DNA from: Pelagimonas sp.
Lineage (GTDB): Bacteria > Pseudomonadota > Alphaproteobacteria > Rhodobacterales > Rhodobacteraceae
Length of the DNA: 64,000 nt
Direction: 5' to 3'
NCBI GenBank assembly: GCA_025210345.1
Contig: JAOARX010000025.1
Location: 124,001-188,000, forward strand
A program made the position numbers and the translations under genes. Every line of letters starts with the position of its first letter. Positions within the stretch are counted from its first letter, which is position 1. Shown here in pieces: positions 36,532 through 44,833 of this stretch. The notes below the pieces were generated by a model. It did not search any database and had not been told where the DNA came from. It saw only the letters and a list, made by a program, of their open reading frames with translations.

Positions 36532-37041
36532 CTAGCCCCGGCTTTCCTTTGTAATGACATTGGTTGCCAGCCGCTCAAGCGCAAGCCGCAGCCCCTCATC
36601 GCCCACCTCCCCGGTGACATCCTGCGCACGGGCCTGCACTTCGGCATCGGGGAGCTTGGGCTTTTGCGCTTTGGGTCGGTGCTGGAAATCCACCCGCCCT
36701 TCAGAGAACCCACTGGCCGCCGTCTGGGTCACGCGGACGCGTGCAATCGCGTTATAGCCATAGACCGCGTTGATCCGCGCGCGGATCTGTTCGCGCTGCA
36801 TTTCCACCAAAGGCGCATTGGCCCCCGTGGTCAAAAGCGTCAGCGTCGCACCAAACCCGCCCTTGCCATAGGTCACCTGAACCGGCCGCGACATGGCGGC
36901 CACATCAGCCCCTGCGATTTCCTCCCAATGGGTCAACACACGCGACTGCGCAAAGCCCCGGCTTTCCGTGGCCTTGCGAATGCGTCCTTCCAAAAGCTTG
37001 GCCGTGCGGGCAAAACCATAGGTGGTCGTCTTGCGCTTCAT
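36532..37041 (-). CDS. DUF721 domain protein
   Basis: The 169-residue protein has the DUF721 core (LTHWEEIAGADVAAMSRPVQVTYGKG, GATLTLLTTGANAPLVEMQREQIRARINAVYGYNAIARVRV), a small domain of unknown function thought to interact with nucleic acid or repair proteins. A Lys/Arg-rich linker and helix make up the rest. The start ATG 37041 begins the conserved part. It lies between dsbA (35 bases downstream) and the divergent mutY start. Confidence 0.85.
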   Translation of the reverse strand: MKRKTTTYGFARTAKLLEGRIRKATESRGFAQSRVLTHWEEIAGADVAAMSRPVQVTYGKGGFGATLTLLTTGANAPLVEMQREQIRARINAVYGYNAIARVRVTQTAASGFSEGRVDFQHRPKAQKPKLPDAEVQARAQDVTGEVGDEGLRLALERLATNVITKESRG

Positions 37042-37123
37042 GGGTTGAATCCCTTTCGTTGAGGCTATTTTAGTGACACGACCGCTGCGCACCAGCCCCA
37101 TTTGCCAAGAAGGACCATCACCT

Positions 37124-38179
37124 TTGCGTCAGTCGCCAACACAGACCGATTTGGCCATGGATCTGCTGGAGTGGTATGACCGCCACGCGCGCGAATTGCC
37201 TTGGCGGGTCTCGCCAAAAGCACGCAAAGCCGGCGTTCAACCCGATCCCTACCGCGTGTGGATGTCTGAGATCATGTTGCAGCAAACCACTGTGGCTGCT
37301 GTGAAATCCTACTTCGAAGCCTTCACCACGCGTTGGCCCACGGTTCAGGATCTGGCGGGCGCTGCAGACGAAGATGTCATGGGTGCATGGGCCGGGTTGG
37401 GCTATTATGCGCGGGCGCGCAACCTGTTGAAATGTGCGCGGGTGGTTGCCGATGCGCATGGCGGCGACTTTCCCGCGGATCATGCGGCGCTTTTGGAGCT
37501 GCCCGGAGTTGGCCCCTATACGGCGGCGGCGATTGCCTCGATCGCGTTTGATCTGCCTCAAGCCGTTCTGGATGGCAATGTCGAACGGGTCATGTCGCGC
37601 CTGCACGATGATCACACCCCGCTGCCCGCGGCCAAACCCCAGTTCACCGACTATGCCGCACGGCTGACCCCGAACACGCGGCCCGGCGATTATGCGCAGG
37701 CGGTCATGGATCTGGGCGCGACCATCTGCACCCCCAAGAACCCCGCCTGCGGGATATGCCCCTGGCGGACATCCTGCGCGGCCTGGGCGGCGGGGACAGC
37801 CGTGGATCTGCCCAAGAAAACCCCCAAGAAACGCAAACCGACGCGACACGGAATTGCCTATCTGGCACGGCGGGTGGACGGTGCCTGGCTGCTTGAGCGA
37901 CGGCCCGACAAGGGGCTTTTGGGTGGTATGCTGGGCTGGCCCGGATCGGATTGGATCGAAGGCGATCCCACGCCCGCCCCGCCCATCCGCGCGGAATGGA
38001 AGACCCTCAACACCCAAGCGCGCCACACCTTCACGCATTTCCACCTGCGCCTGACGGTGCTGACGGCGCTGGTTCCGGTGGGGCGCTCGGCTGCGCGCGG
38101 AGAGTTCATCGAAGACTTCGACCCGGGCGATTTACCCACCGTGATGCGCAAGGCCTTTGATCTTGCTCAAGGAAAGTAA
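37124..38179 (+). CDS. mutY: A/G-specific adenine glycosylase MutY
   Basis: The 351-residue DNA repair enzyme removes adenine mispaired with 8-oxoguanine. It has the MLQQTTV helix, the helix-hairpin-helix ELPGVGPYTAAAIASIAF with its catalytic Asp downstream, a 4Fe-4S cluster CTPKNPACGICPWRTSC (C-X6-C-X2-C-X5-C) and a C-terminal NUDIX-like domain. The start is a TTG at 37124 with AAGGA nine bases upstream; a GTG at 37073 would add 17 codons without family support. It is divergent from the DUF721 gene. Confidence 0.93.
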   Translation: MRQSPTQTDLAMDLLEWYDRHARELPWRVSPKARKAGVQPDPYRVWMSEIMLQQTTVAAVKSYFEAFTTRWPTVQDLAGAADEDVMGAWAGLGYYARARNLLKCARVVADAHGGDFPADHAALLELPGVGPYTAAAIASIAFDLPQAVLDGNVERVMSRLHDDHTPLPAAKPQFTDYAARLTPNTRPGDYAQAVMDLGATICTPKNPACGICPWRTSCAAWAAGTAVDLPKKTPKKRKPTRHGIAYLARRVDGAWLLERRPDKGLLGGMLGWPGSDWIEGDPTPAPPIRAEWKTLNTQARHTFTHFHLRLTVLTALVPVGRSAARGEFIEDFDPGDLPTVMRKAFDLAQGK

Positions 38180-38245
38180 CCCGATCTTGGCAAACTGTGG
38201 GATCATCCTATAGTGGCGCCAAACCGGCGTTTTATCGGAGGCCGC

Positions 38246-39391
38246 ATGCGCCCTGAAAAAGTGATCCCCGCCAGGCAGGTCGCGCAATTTGTATCCGCGC
38301 TGCCGTTCTTTTTATCCTTTGTTCTGATCCCGCTGGTCTGGATCGGAGCCCTAAATGGCGGGCTTTGGGTGCTGCTAACGCCGCTGGCCACATGGTATCT
38401 GTTCTCGGCCATTGACCTTGCGGTCGGGCTGAACACCGAACAGGCGGATCTGGACACGCCTGATACCGATCTGTTTTGGTACAAACTGCTCACCCAGATC
38501 TGGGTGCCCGTGCAATTCGTTACCCTTTTTGGCCTGATTGCCTATGTCAGCCGTTCGGATCTGGCCACATGGGAACGTGTCGGCGTGTTCTTTGGAACCG
38601 GTGTGATGACCGGCACGGTAGGCATCGTTTATGCGCATGAACTGCTGCACCAACGCAATCGGCTGGAGCGCTGGCTGGGGGATCTGCTGCTATCGATGGT
38701 GCTGTATTCGCATTTCCGCTCGGAACACCTGCTGGTGCATCATCGCTATGTCGGCACCCCGCGCGATCCCGTCACGGCCCGATATAACGAAGGGTTCCAC
38801 CGGTTCTATCCTCGCGTGCTGCGCCAGAGCCTTGTGTCCTCGTTTCGGGCCGAAGCCGAGATGCTCGCGCGTAAAAAACTGCCTTGGCATCACCGGTCCA
38901 ACCCTTTCTGGCGATACTGGGCACTGCAAGCACTCATGCTGGCACTGGCGCTTTTGGTGGGCGGCTGGGTTGGGCTGGTGTGGTTCCTGTTCCAAGCGGG
39001 CACCGCGATCTGGCAGTTGGAAGTTGTGAACTATGTCGAACACTACGGCCTGACCCGCAAACATCTGGGCGACGGGAAATACGAACATGTCCTGCCCCGC
39101 CACAGCTGGAACGCGGCCCATAGGGCGACCAATTGGCTGATGATCAACCTGCAACGCCATTCGGACCACCACTATAAACCGGATCGCCGCTTTCCATTGT
39201 TGCAGAACTATTCCGAAGACGACGCGCCCCAACTGCCCCATGGGTATCCAGTCATGGCGCTGTTCGCGATGATCCCGCCGCTGTGGAAACGCATCATGAA
39301 CCCACGTGTGCGCGCCTGGCGCCGCTTGCACTATCCCGAGATCACCGAATGGCACGACTATAACAAGGCGAAAACGCCAATGCCGCGGTGA
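38246..39391 (+). CDS. alkB: AlkB-type alkane 1-monooxygenase (membrane di-iron)
   Basis: The 381-residue integral membrane protein has the histidine boxes of AlkB: HELLH (131-135), HLLVHH (161-166), NYVEHYG (262-268) and LQRHSDHH (302-309). It hydroxylates the terminal carbon of medium-chain alkanes using electrons from rubredoxin. Several hydrophobic helices are seen. The ATG at 38246 has GGAGG four bases upstream. No rubredoxin gene is adjacent; the ferredoxin reductase at 25468 might be a partner, which is unproven. Confidence 0.93.
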   Translation: MRPEKVIPARQVAQFVSALPFFLSFVLIPLVWIGALNGGLWVLLTPLATWYLFSAIDLAVGLNTEQADLDTPDTDLFWYKLLTQIWVPVQFVTLFGLIAYVSRSDLATWERVGVFFGTGVMTGTVGIVYAHELLHQRNRLERWLGDLLLSMVLYSHFRSEHLLVHHRYVGTPRDPVTARYNEGFHRFYPRVLRQSLVSSFRAEAEMLARKKLPWHHRSNPFWRYWALQALMLALALLVGGWVGLVWFLFQAGTAIWQLEVVNYVEHYGLTRKHLGDGKYEHVLPRHSWNAAHRATNWLMINLQRHSDHHYKPDRRFPLLQNYSEDDAPQLPHGYPVMALFAMIPPLWKRIMNPRVRAWRRLHYPEITEWHDYNKAKTPMPR

Positions 39392-39455
39392 CCGCGCGCT
39401 TGGGATTCTGTCTTGATCCCGTCGCAATACCGCAATGGAATACGGAACCGGGCCC

Positions 39456-39478
39456 AAAGAATTTTTCGAAAATTCTTT
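39456..39478. repeat. Palindromic AAAGAATTTTTCGAAAATTCTTT element, copy 2
   Basis: The inverted repeat AAAGAATTT/TTCGAAAATTCTTT, with one extra T compared with the copy at 40546, lies in the 220-base gap between alkB and the pyrophosphatase gene. It may act as a transcription end. Confidence 0.7.
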
Positions 39479-39611
39479 CCACCTCGTCCCTCCAGCAATG
39501 CGTGGCATCTGCGCCGTGGCGCCAAAGTCGCACCCGCGACTCATGGGGTGACTTTCTGCGCGTGCAAAGCTAAAACCCGCGCAAATTCATTCCTTCCGCA
39601 TGAGGTTCTCC

Positions 39612-40532
39612 ATGACCATCCAGGTTTTCGGCCACAAATCCCCCGACACTGATTCCACCGGCTCGCCCATTGTCTGGGCCTGGTATCTCAACGAAATCAA
39701 AGGCGAAAAGGCCGAGGCCGTTTTGTTGGGCGAACCCAACACCGAAGCCGCCTTTATGCTTGAGCACTGGGACCTGCCCAAACCCGCCATCATCGCGGAT
39801 GTGGAAGACGACGCGCCCGTCGTCATCGTCGACACCAACAACCCGGCCGAACTGCCGGCCAACGTCAACAACGCCGACATCCGCGCGATCATCGATCACC
39901 ACAAGCTGGTGGGCGGCCTTGAAACCAAGGGTCCGATCGACATCACCGTGCGTCCGCTGGCCTGCACCGCCACCATCATGTACGACCTGATGGGCGACGA
40001 CGCGGCCAAAATGCCGGCATGGGCCAAGGGCGCGGCGCTGACCTGCATCTTGTCGGACACGCTGGAATTCCGCTCGCCCACGACCACCGATCGCGACCGC
40101 GAAGTCGTCGCTGCGCTGGCGGCCGATCTTGACGTGGATGTTGCGGATTATGCTGCCAAGATGTTCGCGGCGAAATCTGACGTTTCCGCATTTTCGGACG
40201 CCGAGCTGATCCGTATGGACAGCAAGGAATACGAAGTCGACGGCACCAAGTTCCGCGTTTCGGTTCTGGAAACCACCGCCCCCGAAATCCCGCTGTCGCG
40301 CAAGGATTCGTTGATGGAAACCTATGCAACCGTCAAAGCCGAAGATGGCGTGGATGAAGTGCTGTTGTTCGTCGTGGACATCCTGAAAGAAGAGGCCACC
40401 CTGCTGGTCCCCAACGATCTGGTCAAAGGCGTTGCAGAAAAGAGCTTTGGCGCCACCGTCGACGGTGACAGCGTGGTCCTGCCCGGCATCATGAGCCGCA
40501 AAAAGCAGATCATCCCGAACCTCAAGGTCTGA
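39612..40532 (+). CDS. ppaC: Manganese-dependent inorganic pyrophosphatase (family II)
   Basis: The 306-residue protein is the DHH-superfamily pyrophosphatase. It has GHKSPDTDS at the start, AIIDHHKLVGGL (DHH motif) and a C-terminal DHHA2 domain with SRKKQIIPNL. It hydrolyses pyrophosphate and uses Mn2+. The ATG at 39612 is preferred to 39600 because a GAGG site lies seven bases upstream. It is isolated between alkB and the intergenic repeat at 40546. Confidence 0.94.
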   Translation: MTIQVFGHKSPDTDSTGSPIVWAWYLNEIKGEKAEAVLLGEPNTEAAFMLEHWDLPKPAIIADVEDDAPVVIVDTNNPAELPANVNNADIRAIIDHHKLVGGLETKGPIDITVRPLACTATIMYDLMGDDAAKMPAWAKGAALTCILSDTLEFRSPTTTDRDREVVAALAADLDVDVADYAAKMFAAKSDVSAFSDAELIRMDSKEYEVDGTKFRVSVLETTAPEIPLSRKDSLMETYATVKAEDGVDEVLLFVVDILKEEATLLVPNDLVKGVAEKSFGATVDGDSVVLPGIMSRKKQIIPNLKV

Positions 40533-40545
40533 TCCGGGAGGGGGG

Positions 40546-40629
40546 AAAGAATTTTCGAAAATTCTTTGGGGCTCTGCCCCCTTCTCCTACGGAGAATTCC
40601 CCCGGGATTTATTTGGCAAAATGAAAAGG
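40546..40629. repeat. Composite intergenic element: perfect palindrome, hairpin and CCCGGGATTTATTT tract, copy 3
   Basis: A perfect 22-base palindrome (core GAATTTTCGAAAATTC) at 40546-40567 is followed by a hairpin GGGGC/GCCCC (40568-40580) and then CCCGGGATTTATTTGGCAAAA (40601-40621). It follows the pyrophosphatase stop by 14 bases. The three blocks occur separately at 17668, 39456 and 34622. Confidence 0.75.
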
Positions 40630-40695
40630 CTGAGGCGTTTGCCTTGGCCTTTTGTCTGAGAGATCTCAGGTACTCAATGAGAGGTCCATTTCTCG

Positions 40696-40932
40696 TCAGG
40701 TATCACACAAACGCCTAATCTCACTGTGCCGCCACCGGTTGATATTCCCGAAAACCTCAATGTCGTGGCGCTGTGCAAGGCGCTCAAGCGCTGCCTTGAT
40801 ACGCGCCTCGGCCACGGGATCCTCCGTTCCAAAAGTTCGAGCGATAAGCAGGGCAACCTTGATCTGAAGCCCCCCCGCGATGAGCGCGTCATACATCGCC
40901 AATTCCAGATCGCAGACCCTCACAGCGTTCAT
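40696..40932 (-). CDS. Small hypothetical protein coupled to sfsA
   Basis: I do not recognise the family. The 78-residue product is soluble, with a predicted helical core (ELAMYDALIAGGLQIKVALLIAR) and an Arg-rich end (NINRWRHSEIRRL). Its ATG at 40932 overlaps the sfsA stop as ATGA, the same coupling seen between many real genes in this window, which supports it. The remaining gap to the repeat at 40629 holds nothing else. Confidence 0.55.
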   Translation of the reverse strand: MNAVRVCDLELAMYDALIAGGLQIKVALLIARTFGTEDPVAEARIKAALERLAQRHDIEVFGNINRWRHSEIRRLCDT

Positions 40933-41648
40933 GTTGCCATCTGCACCTCAAACTCAAGCGCCCCCGCCAGCGACACGCCCTCAGGCGATAGATCGCAGCC
41001 AAAGCAAAGCACGTCGACCCCGGCCTGCCGCGCGGCGTGAAAGGCGCGAAGGTAGGTGGGATCAATGTCCCCGGCCAGCGTGACCCGCGTGCAATCGGTG
41101 CGCTGCACCAGATACAGCATCACGGCCCGATGCCCCTGCGCGGCCATACGGGACAGCTCAGCCAGATGTTTCGCACCGCGCGCGGTCACGCTGTCGGGAA
41201 ATTCGGCAAGACCGGGCTGGCGGCTTAGGGTCACGGATTTGACCTCGACATAACAATCGCGCCGCCCGTCACCCGTCAGCAGAAAATCAATCCGGCTGTT
41301 TTCGCCATATTTGACCTCGGGCCGGACCAGATCATACCCGGTCAGCCCTGCAACATCGCCCGCCATCAGGGCCTGTTTCAAAACGCGATTGGGCACGCCC
41401 GTGTCCACCCCGGTGAAATGCCCGCCATCATGTTCCACCAGCCGCCATGCGTATTTCAGTTTGCGTTTGGGATCGTCGTTGGGTTCAAGCCAAACCCGCA
41501 GCCCCGCGTCCTTGAGCCCCAGCATGCTGCCCGGGTTCGCCACATGGGCGGTGATCTCTTGCCCGTCTTCCAACGTACAATCCGCGAGAAACCGTTTGTA
41601 GCGGCGGATCAGCGTGGCGGGGATCAGGTCGGATTGAAAGCGCAACAT
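40929..41648 (-). CDS. sfsA: DNA/RNA nuclease SfsA
   Basis: The 239-residue protein matches SfsA, with AHVANPGSMLGL, the acidic motif SRIDFLLTGDGRRDCYVEVKSV (Asp, Glu-x-Lys, a PD-(D/E)XK-like site) and DIDPTYLRAFHAARQAGVDVL at the end. First described as a sugar-fermentation stimulator, it is now considered a nuclease-like protein. The ATG at 41648 is preferred; the open frame upstream of it overlaps the divergent CinA-like gene and is rejected. The two genes diverge from a 45-base gap. Confidence 0.9.
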   Translation of the reverse strand: MLRFQSDLIPATLIRRYKRFLADCTLEDGQEITAHVANPGSMLGLKDAGLRVWLEPNDDPKRKLKYAWRLVEHDGGHFTGVDTGVPNRVLKQALMAGDVAGLTGYDLVRPEVKYGENSRIDFLLTGDGRRDCYVEVKSVTLSRQPGLAEFPDSVTARGAKHLAELSRMAAQGHRAVMLYLVQRTDCTRVTLAGDIDPTYLRAFHAARQAGVDVLCFGCDLSPEGVSLAGALEFEVQMAT

Positions 41649-41693
41649 GCCCGACCTATACCTGTCCTGTACCCGCCCGCCAAGGAGGCCCAT

Positions 41694-42416
41694 ATGCCCA
41701 ACCCCACCGCAGCCATGCTTGTCATCGGAGACGAGATCCTCTCGGGCCGCACCCGCGATGCCAATATGCATCATCTGGCGCAGGCCTTTACCAAACATGG
41801 GATCGATCTGAAGGAAGTGCGCGTCATCTCGGACGATGCAGACGCGATCGTGGGGGCGATCAACGCCCTGCGCGCGGCCTATGATATGGTTGTAACCTCG
41901 GGCGGGATTGGCCCCACTCATGACGACATCACCGCCGATTGTGTGGCGCGGGCCTTTGGGGTGCCGATCGATGTGCGTGACGATGCGCGGGCGCTGCTTC
42001 AGGCGCATTATGATCGGCAAGGCTCCGAGTTCAATCAAGCCCGCCAGCGCATGGCGCGAATTCCGGATGGGGCGGTTCTGATCGACAATCCCGTGTCCAT
42101 CGCACCGGGCTTTTCGATGGAGAACGTGCATGTGATGGCAGGGGTGCCCACGGTGTTTCAAGCTATGGTCGCCAGCCTGCTGCCCAGCCTCACCGGGGGC
42201 GCCCCGATCCTTAGTCAAAGCCTGCGCATTGAACGCGGTGAAGGAGAGATCGCCTCACCGCTTGGGGACCTGGCGGCGCGCTATCCGGAGTTGTCATTTG
42301 GGTCGTATCCGTTTCAACACAACGGGGTTTATGGGGCAAATATCGTGATCCGCGGGACAGACGGCGCCCAGATCGATCACGCGATGGCCGAGCTGTCACA
42401 GCTCTTTCCGGCATAA
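41694..42416 (+). CDS. CinA-like molybdopterin-binding protein
   Basis: The 240-residue protein is the MoaB/MogA-type domain of the CinA family: AAMLVIGDEILSGRTRDANMHHLAQ, VVTSGGIGPTHDDITADCVARAFG and VMAGVPTVFQAM. It lacks the C-terminal nicotinamide-nucleotide amidase domain of full CinA, as do many short homologues in this order. It may bind molybdopterin or have ADP-ribose pyrophosphatase activity. The start ATG 41694 has a perfect AAGGAGG site five bases upstream. Confidence 0.88.
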   Translation: MPNPTAAMLVIGDEILSGRTRDANMHHLAQAFTKHGIDLKEVRVISDDADAIVGAINALRAAYDMVVTSGGIGPTHDDITADCVARAFGVPIDVRDDARALLQAHYDRQGSEFNQARQRMARIPDGAVLIDNPVSIAPGFSMENVHVMAGVPTVFQAMVASLLPSLTGGAPILSQSLRIERGEGEIASPLGDLAARYPELSFGSYPFQHNGVYGANIVIRGTDGAQIDHAMAELSQLFPA

Positions 42417-42511
42417 TACGACCGGGGTGACATTGTGCCGGGGTTGCACAGCGCGCGCGCGCGCGGCACTGTCAGCGCAAGACCCGGATAGGACAGCCCG
42501 AAAGGAACCCT

Positions 42512-43258
42512 GTGGCCCAGCCAACGCTTGACCGCCTGTTCACGACACTTGATGCCACCTGGCCCGCCGCCGCGCGGGTTGAGGCAGGCCCCTGGATGCT
42601 GCGCGAGGGGCGCGGCGGAGGCAAACGTGTCTCGGCCGCGACGATCCGCGGCCCATGGCGCCCGGATGATGTCACCGCCGCCGAGGCCTCGATGCGCCTG
42701 ATGGGGCAGAACCCCCTGTTCATGATCCGCCACGGCGAAAGCGTGCTGGATCACCTGCTTGCGGATCGTGGGTATGACAGCGTCGATACCACCCTGCTTT
42801 GGCTGGCCGATCTTGATGCGCTGACCGACCGCGCCTTGCCGCTTGTCACCGCTTTCCACATCTGGGAGCCGCTGGCGATCATGCGCGAGATCTGGAACGA
42901 AGGCGGGGTCGGCACGGCGCGCCAAAATGTGATGGATCGTGTAAGCCATCCAAAAACCGGGCTGTTTGGCCGCGTGTCCGACCAACCCGGAGGCGCCGGT
43001 TTCTGCGCTGTCCACGACGGAATCGCGATGGTTCATTCGCTTGAAATCAAAGAAGAACATCGTGGAAAAGGGCTTGGGGCCTGGTTAATGCGCTGCGCCG
43101 CGATCTGGGCGAAATCCAAAGGTGCCCGCTGGATGGCGCTGGCCGCAACTGAGCAAAATCACGCTGCCACCCGGCTCTATTCCTCTTTGCAGATGGAAGT
43201 GGTTGGGCAATATCATTACCGTATTCTCAATGATCCCAAAGGCGACCCCCGTGACTGA
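42512..43258 (+). CDS. GNAT family N-acetyltransferase
   Basis: The 248-residue protein has a C-terminal GNAT domain with HSLEIKEEHRGKGLGAWLMRCAAIWAKSKGARWMALAAT, the acetyl-CoA binding Arg/Gln-x-x-Gly-x-Gly/Ala pattern (RGKGLG), plus an N-terminal domain of uncertain role. The substrate is unknown. The start is a GTG at 42512 with AAAGGA five bases upstream. It is the first gene of a tight run: its stop overlaps the start of the next gene. Confidence 0.85.
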   Translation: MAQPTLDRLFTTLDATWPAAARVEAGPWMLREGRGGGKRVSAATIRGPWRPDDVTAAEASMRLMGQNPLFMIRHGESVLDHLLADRGYDSVDTTLLWLADLDALTDRALPLVTAFHIWEPLAIMREIWNEGGVGTARQNVMDRVSHPKTGLFGRVSDQPGGAGFCAVHDGIAMVHSLEIKEEHRGKGLGAWLMRCAAIWAKSKGARWMALAATEQNHAATRLYSSLQMEVVGQYHYRILNDPKGDPRD

Positions 43259-43823
43259 CACATCCCTGCCAACAGCCCTGAACCTTCCCCCGGTCGATCC
43301 CCTGCCCGAAGAAACCCAGCGCTATTTCGATATATGTCAGGAAAAACTGGGGCTTGTGCCCAATGTGCTGCGCGCCCACGCGTTTGACGTGAACAAATTG
43401 AACACTTTCACCGCGCTCTATAACGACCTGATGCTGGGGGACAGCGGCCTGTCCAAGCTTGAGCGCGAAATGATCGCTGTGGTGGTGTCGTCGGTCAACC
43501 GCTGCTTTTATTGCCTGACCGCCCATGGCCAAGCGGTGCGCGCGTTGTCCGGTGACCCGAAATTGGGGGAAATGCTGGTGATGAACTGGCGGGTCGCAGA
43601 TCTGGAACCGCGCCAGCGTGCGATGCTCAGCTTTGCGGAAAAGGTCACGAAATCCTCATCCGAAATCGCCGAATTCGACCGCGAAGCCCTGCGCGACGCG
43701 GGTTTCAGCGATCGGGATATCTGGGACATCGCAAATGTGACCGGCTTTTACAACATGACCAACCGAGTGGCCTCGGCCACGGATATGCGCCCCAATGATG
43801 AGTATCACGCGCTTAGCCGCTAA
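43251..43823 (+). CDS. Peroxidase-related protein (AhpD/CMD family)
   Basis: The 190-residue protein carries the carboxymuconolactone-decarboxylase/AhpD fold with the redox motif CFYCLTAHG (two Cys two residues apart) and DIWDIANVTGFYNMTNRVA. It is probably a thiol-based peroxidase or oxidoreductase of uncharacterised type. The GTG at 43251 has AAAGG eight bases upstream and overlaps the acetyltransferase stop; an ATG at 43230 is an alternative. Its end overlaps the OmpA-family gene by 29 bases. Confidence 0.87.
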   Translation: MTDTSLPTALNLPPVDPLPEETQRYFDICQEKLGLVPNVLRAHAFDVNKLNTFTALYNDLMLGDSGLSKLEREMIAVVVSSVNRCFYCLTAHGQAVRALSGDPKLGEMLVMNWRVADLEPRQRAMLSFAEKVTKSSSEIAEFDREALRDAGFSDRDIWDIANVTGFYNMTNRVASATDMRPNDEYHALSR

Positions 43824-44724
43824 GGCGGCCTGCGCCTTCACAGTCTGTATACAGCCTGCATTTAGCCAGGACCTATCCCTGCCCGACGGCGCCGAGCAGG
43901 TATTTTCAACCGTGCAGGACCCGGGTGTCTATGCCCTGCCTGTTCACGCGTGGCAGCCAGACGCAGGCCTTGAAACGCAACGTTTCGAGGGGCGCATTTC
44001 ACTTGAATCCTGGCGGATCGCCAAGCAGACGATTGATCCCTTCCAACTTGCGCGCCCACTTCGCGACGCCTTGTCCGAGGCGGGATATGAGATCGTTCTT
44101 GATTGCTCTGCCACGGCCTGCGGCGGGTTTGATTTTCGCTTTGAAACGCTTGTTCTTCCTGCGCCCCAGATGTTCGTCAAATTGACCGAATTCCACTTTG
44201 TATCCGCGCGCGCCAAAGATGCGGGCGCGGTCAGCATCCTGACAAGTCGCGACGCGCGCGACAGCTATGTCCAGATCATTCGCGCAGGCCAAGTGACTAA
44301 GGGCAAAACAAAATCAGATGCCATCCACGTTCTGTCCAACCTGCCCCAGGACCCGGTCAAGCTGTTGGAACTGGAAGGGCATGTGGTGCTCAAGGACATG
44401 CGTTTCAAAACTGGCTCAGCAACGCTGGACGCAGGGCGGATTGCCTCTTTGGACACGATCGCCGCCCATCTTCTCGCGCGACCGGATCGCCAGGTGTTGT
44501 TCGTGGGGCACACCGATGCTACGGGTTCGCTTGAGGCCAATCAGGCCGTTTCACTAAAGCGCGCCCTGGCTGCCGTACGCTATTTGCGAGAACAGCACGA
44601 TGTGCCCTCAGACCAGATTTCCGCCCAGGGCGCGGGCTATCTGGCCCCTGTGGCCACAAATCTGACCGAAGCGGGCCGACAGGCCAATCGCCGTGTTGAA
44701 GCGGTGCTGGTCTCCACCCAATAA
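43795..44724 (+). CDS. OmpA family outer-membrane protein
   Basis: The 309-residue protein has a signal peptide (CAFTVCIQPAFS) and an OmpA-type C-terminal peptidoglycan-binding domain (LLFVGHTDATGSLEANQAVSLKRA, ending QANRRVEAVLV). The central region is not a classic beta-barrel and is of unknown function. Starts at 43795 and 43798 are both inside the preceding gene, so translation is probably coupled. A terminator hairpin follows. Confidence 0.85.
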   Translation: MMSITRLAAKAACAFTVCIQPAFSQDLSLPDGAEQVFSTVQDPGVYALPVHAWQPDAGLETQRFEGRISLESWRIAKQTIDPFQLARPLRDALSEAGYEIVLDCSATACGGFDFRFETLVLPAPQMFVKLTEFHFVSARAKDAGAVSILTSRDARDSYVQIIRAGQVTKGKTKSDAIHVLSNLPQDPVKLLELEGHVVLKDMRFKTGSATLDAGRIASLDTIAAHLLARPDRQVLFVGHTDATGSLEANQAVSLKRALAAVRYLREQHDVPSDQISAQGAGYLAPVATNLTEAGRQANRRVEAVLVSTQ

Positions 44725-44738
44725 CCCTTTGATAAAAA

Positions 44739-44775
44739 GAAAGGCCCCAAGCCTAAGCCTGGGGTTTCTAAGGTG
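44739..44775. terminator. Terminator between the convergent OmpA-family and LysR genes
   Basis: GGCCCCA and TGGGG segments form a short stem around AGCCTAAGCC, with an A/T-rich flank on each side. It lies 14 bases after the OmpA gene stop and may work for both strands. Confidence 0.55.
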
Positions 44776-44833
44776 GCCTTAACTCGTTGGTCAGGCTGGG
44801 GAAATCATCGAAGGGAGGAAGATTTCAATCTGA

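Noticed and set aside
41649-42218. Extended N-terminus of the sfsA frame reaching over the CinA-like gene
   Set aside because: SfsA family proteins begin at the ATG at 41648 and the upstream part is antisense to a motif-complete gene.
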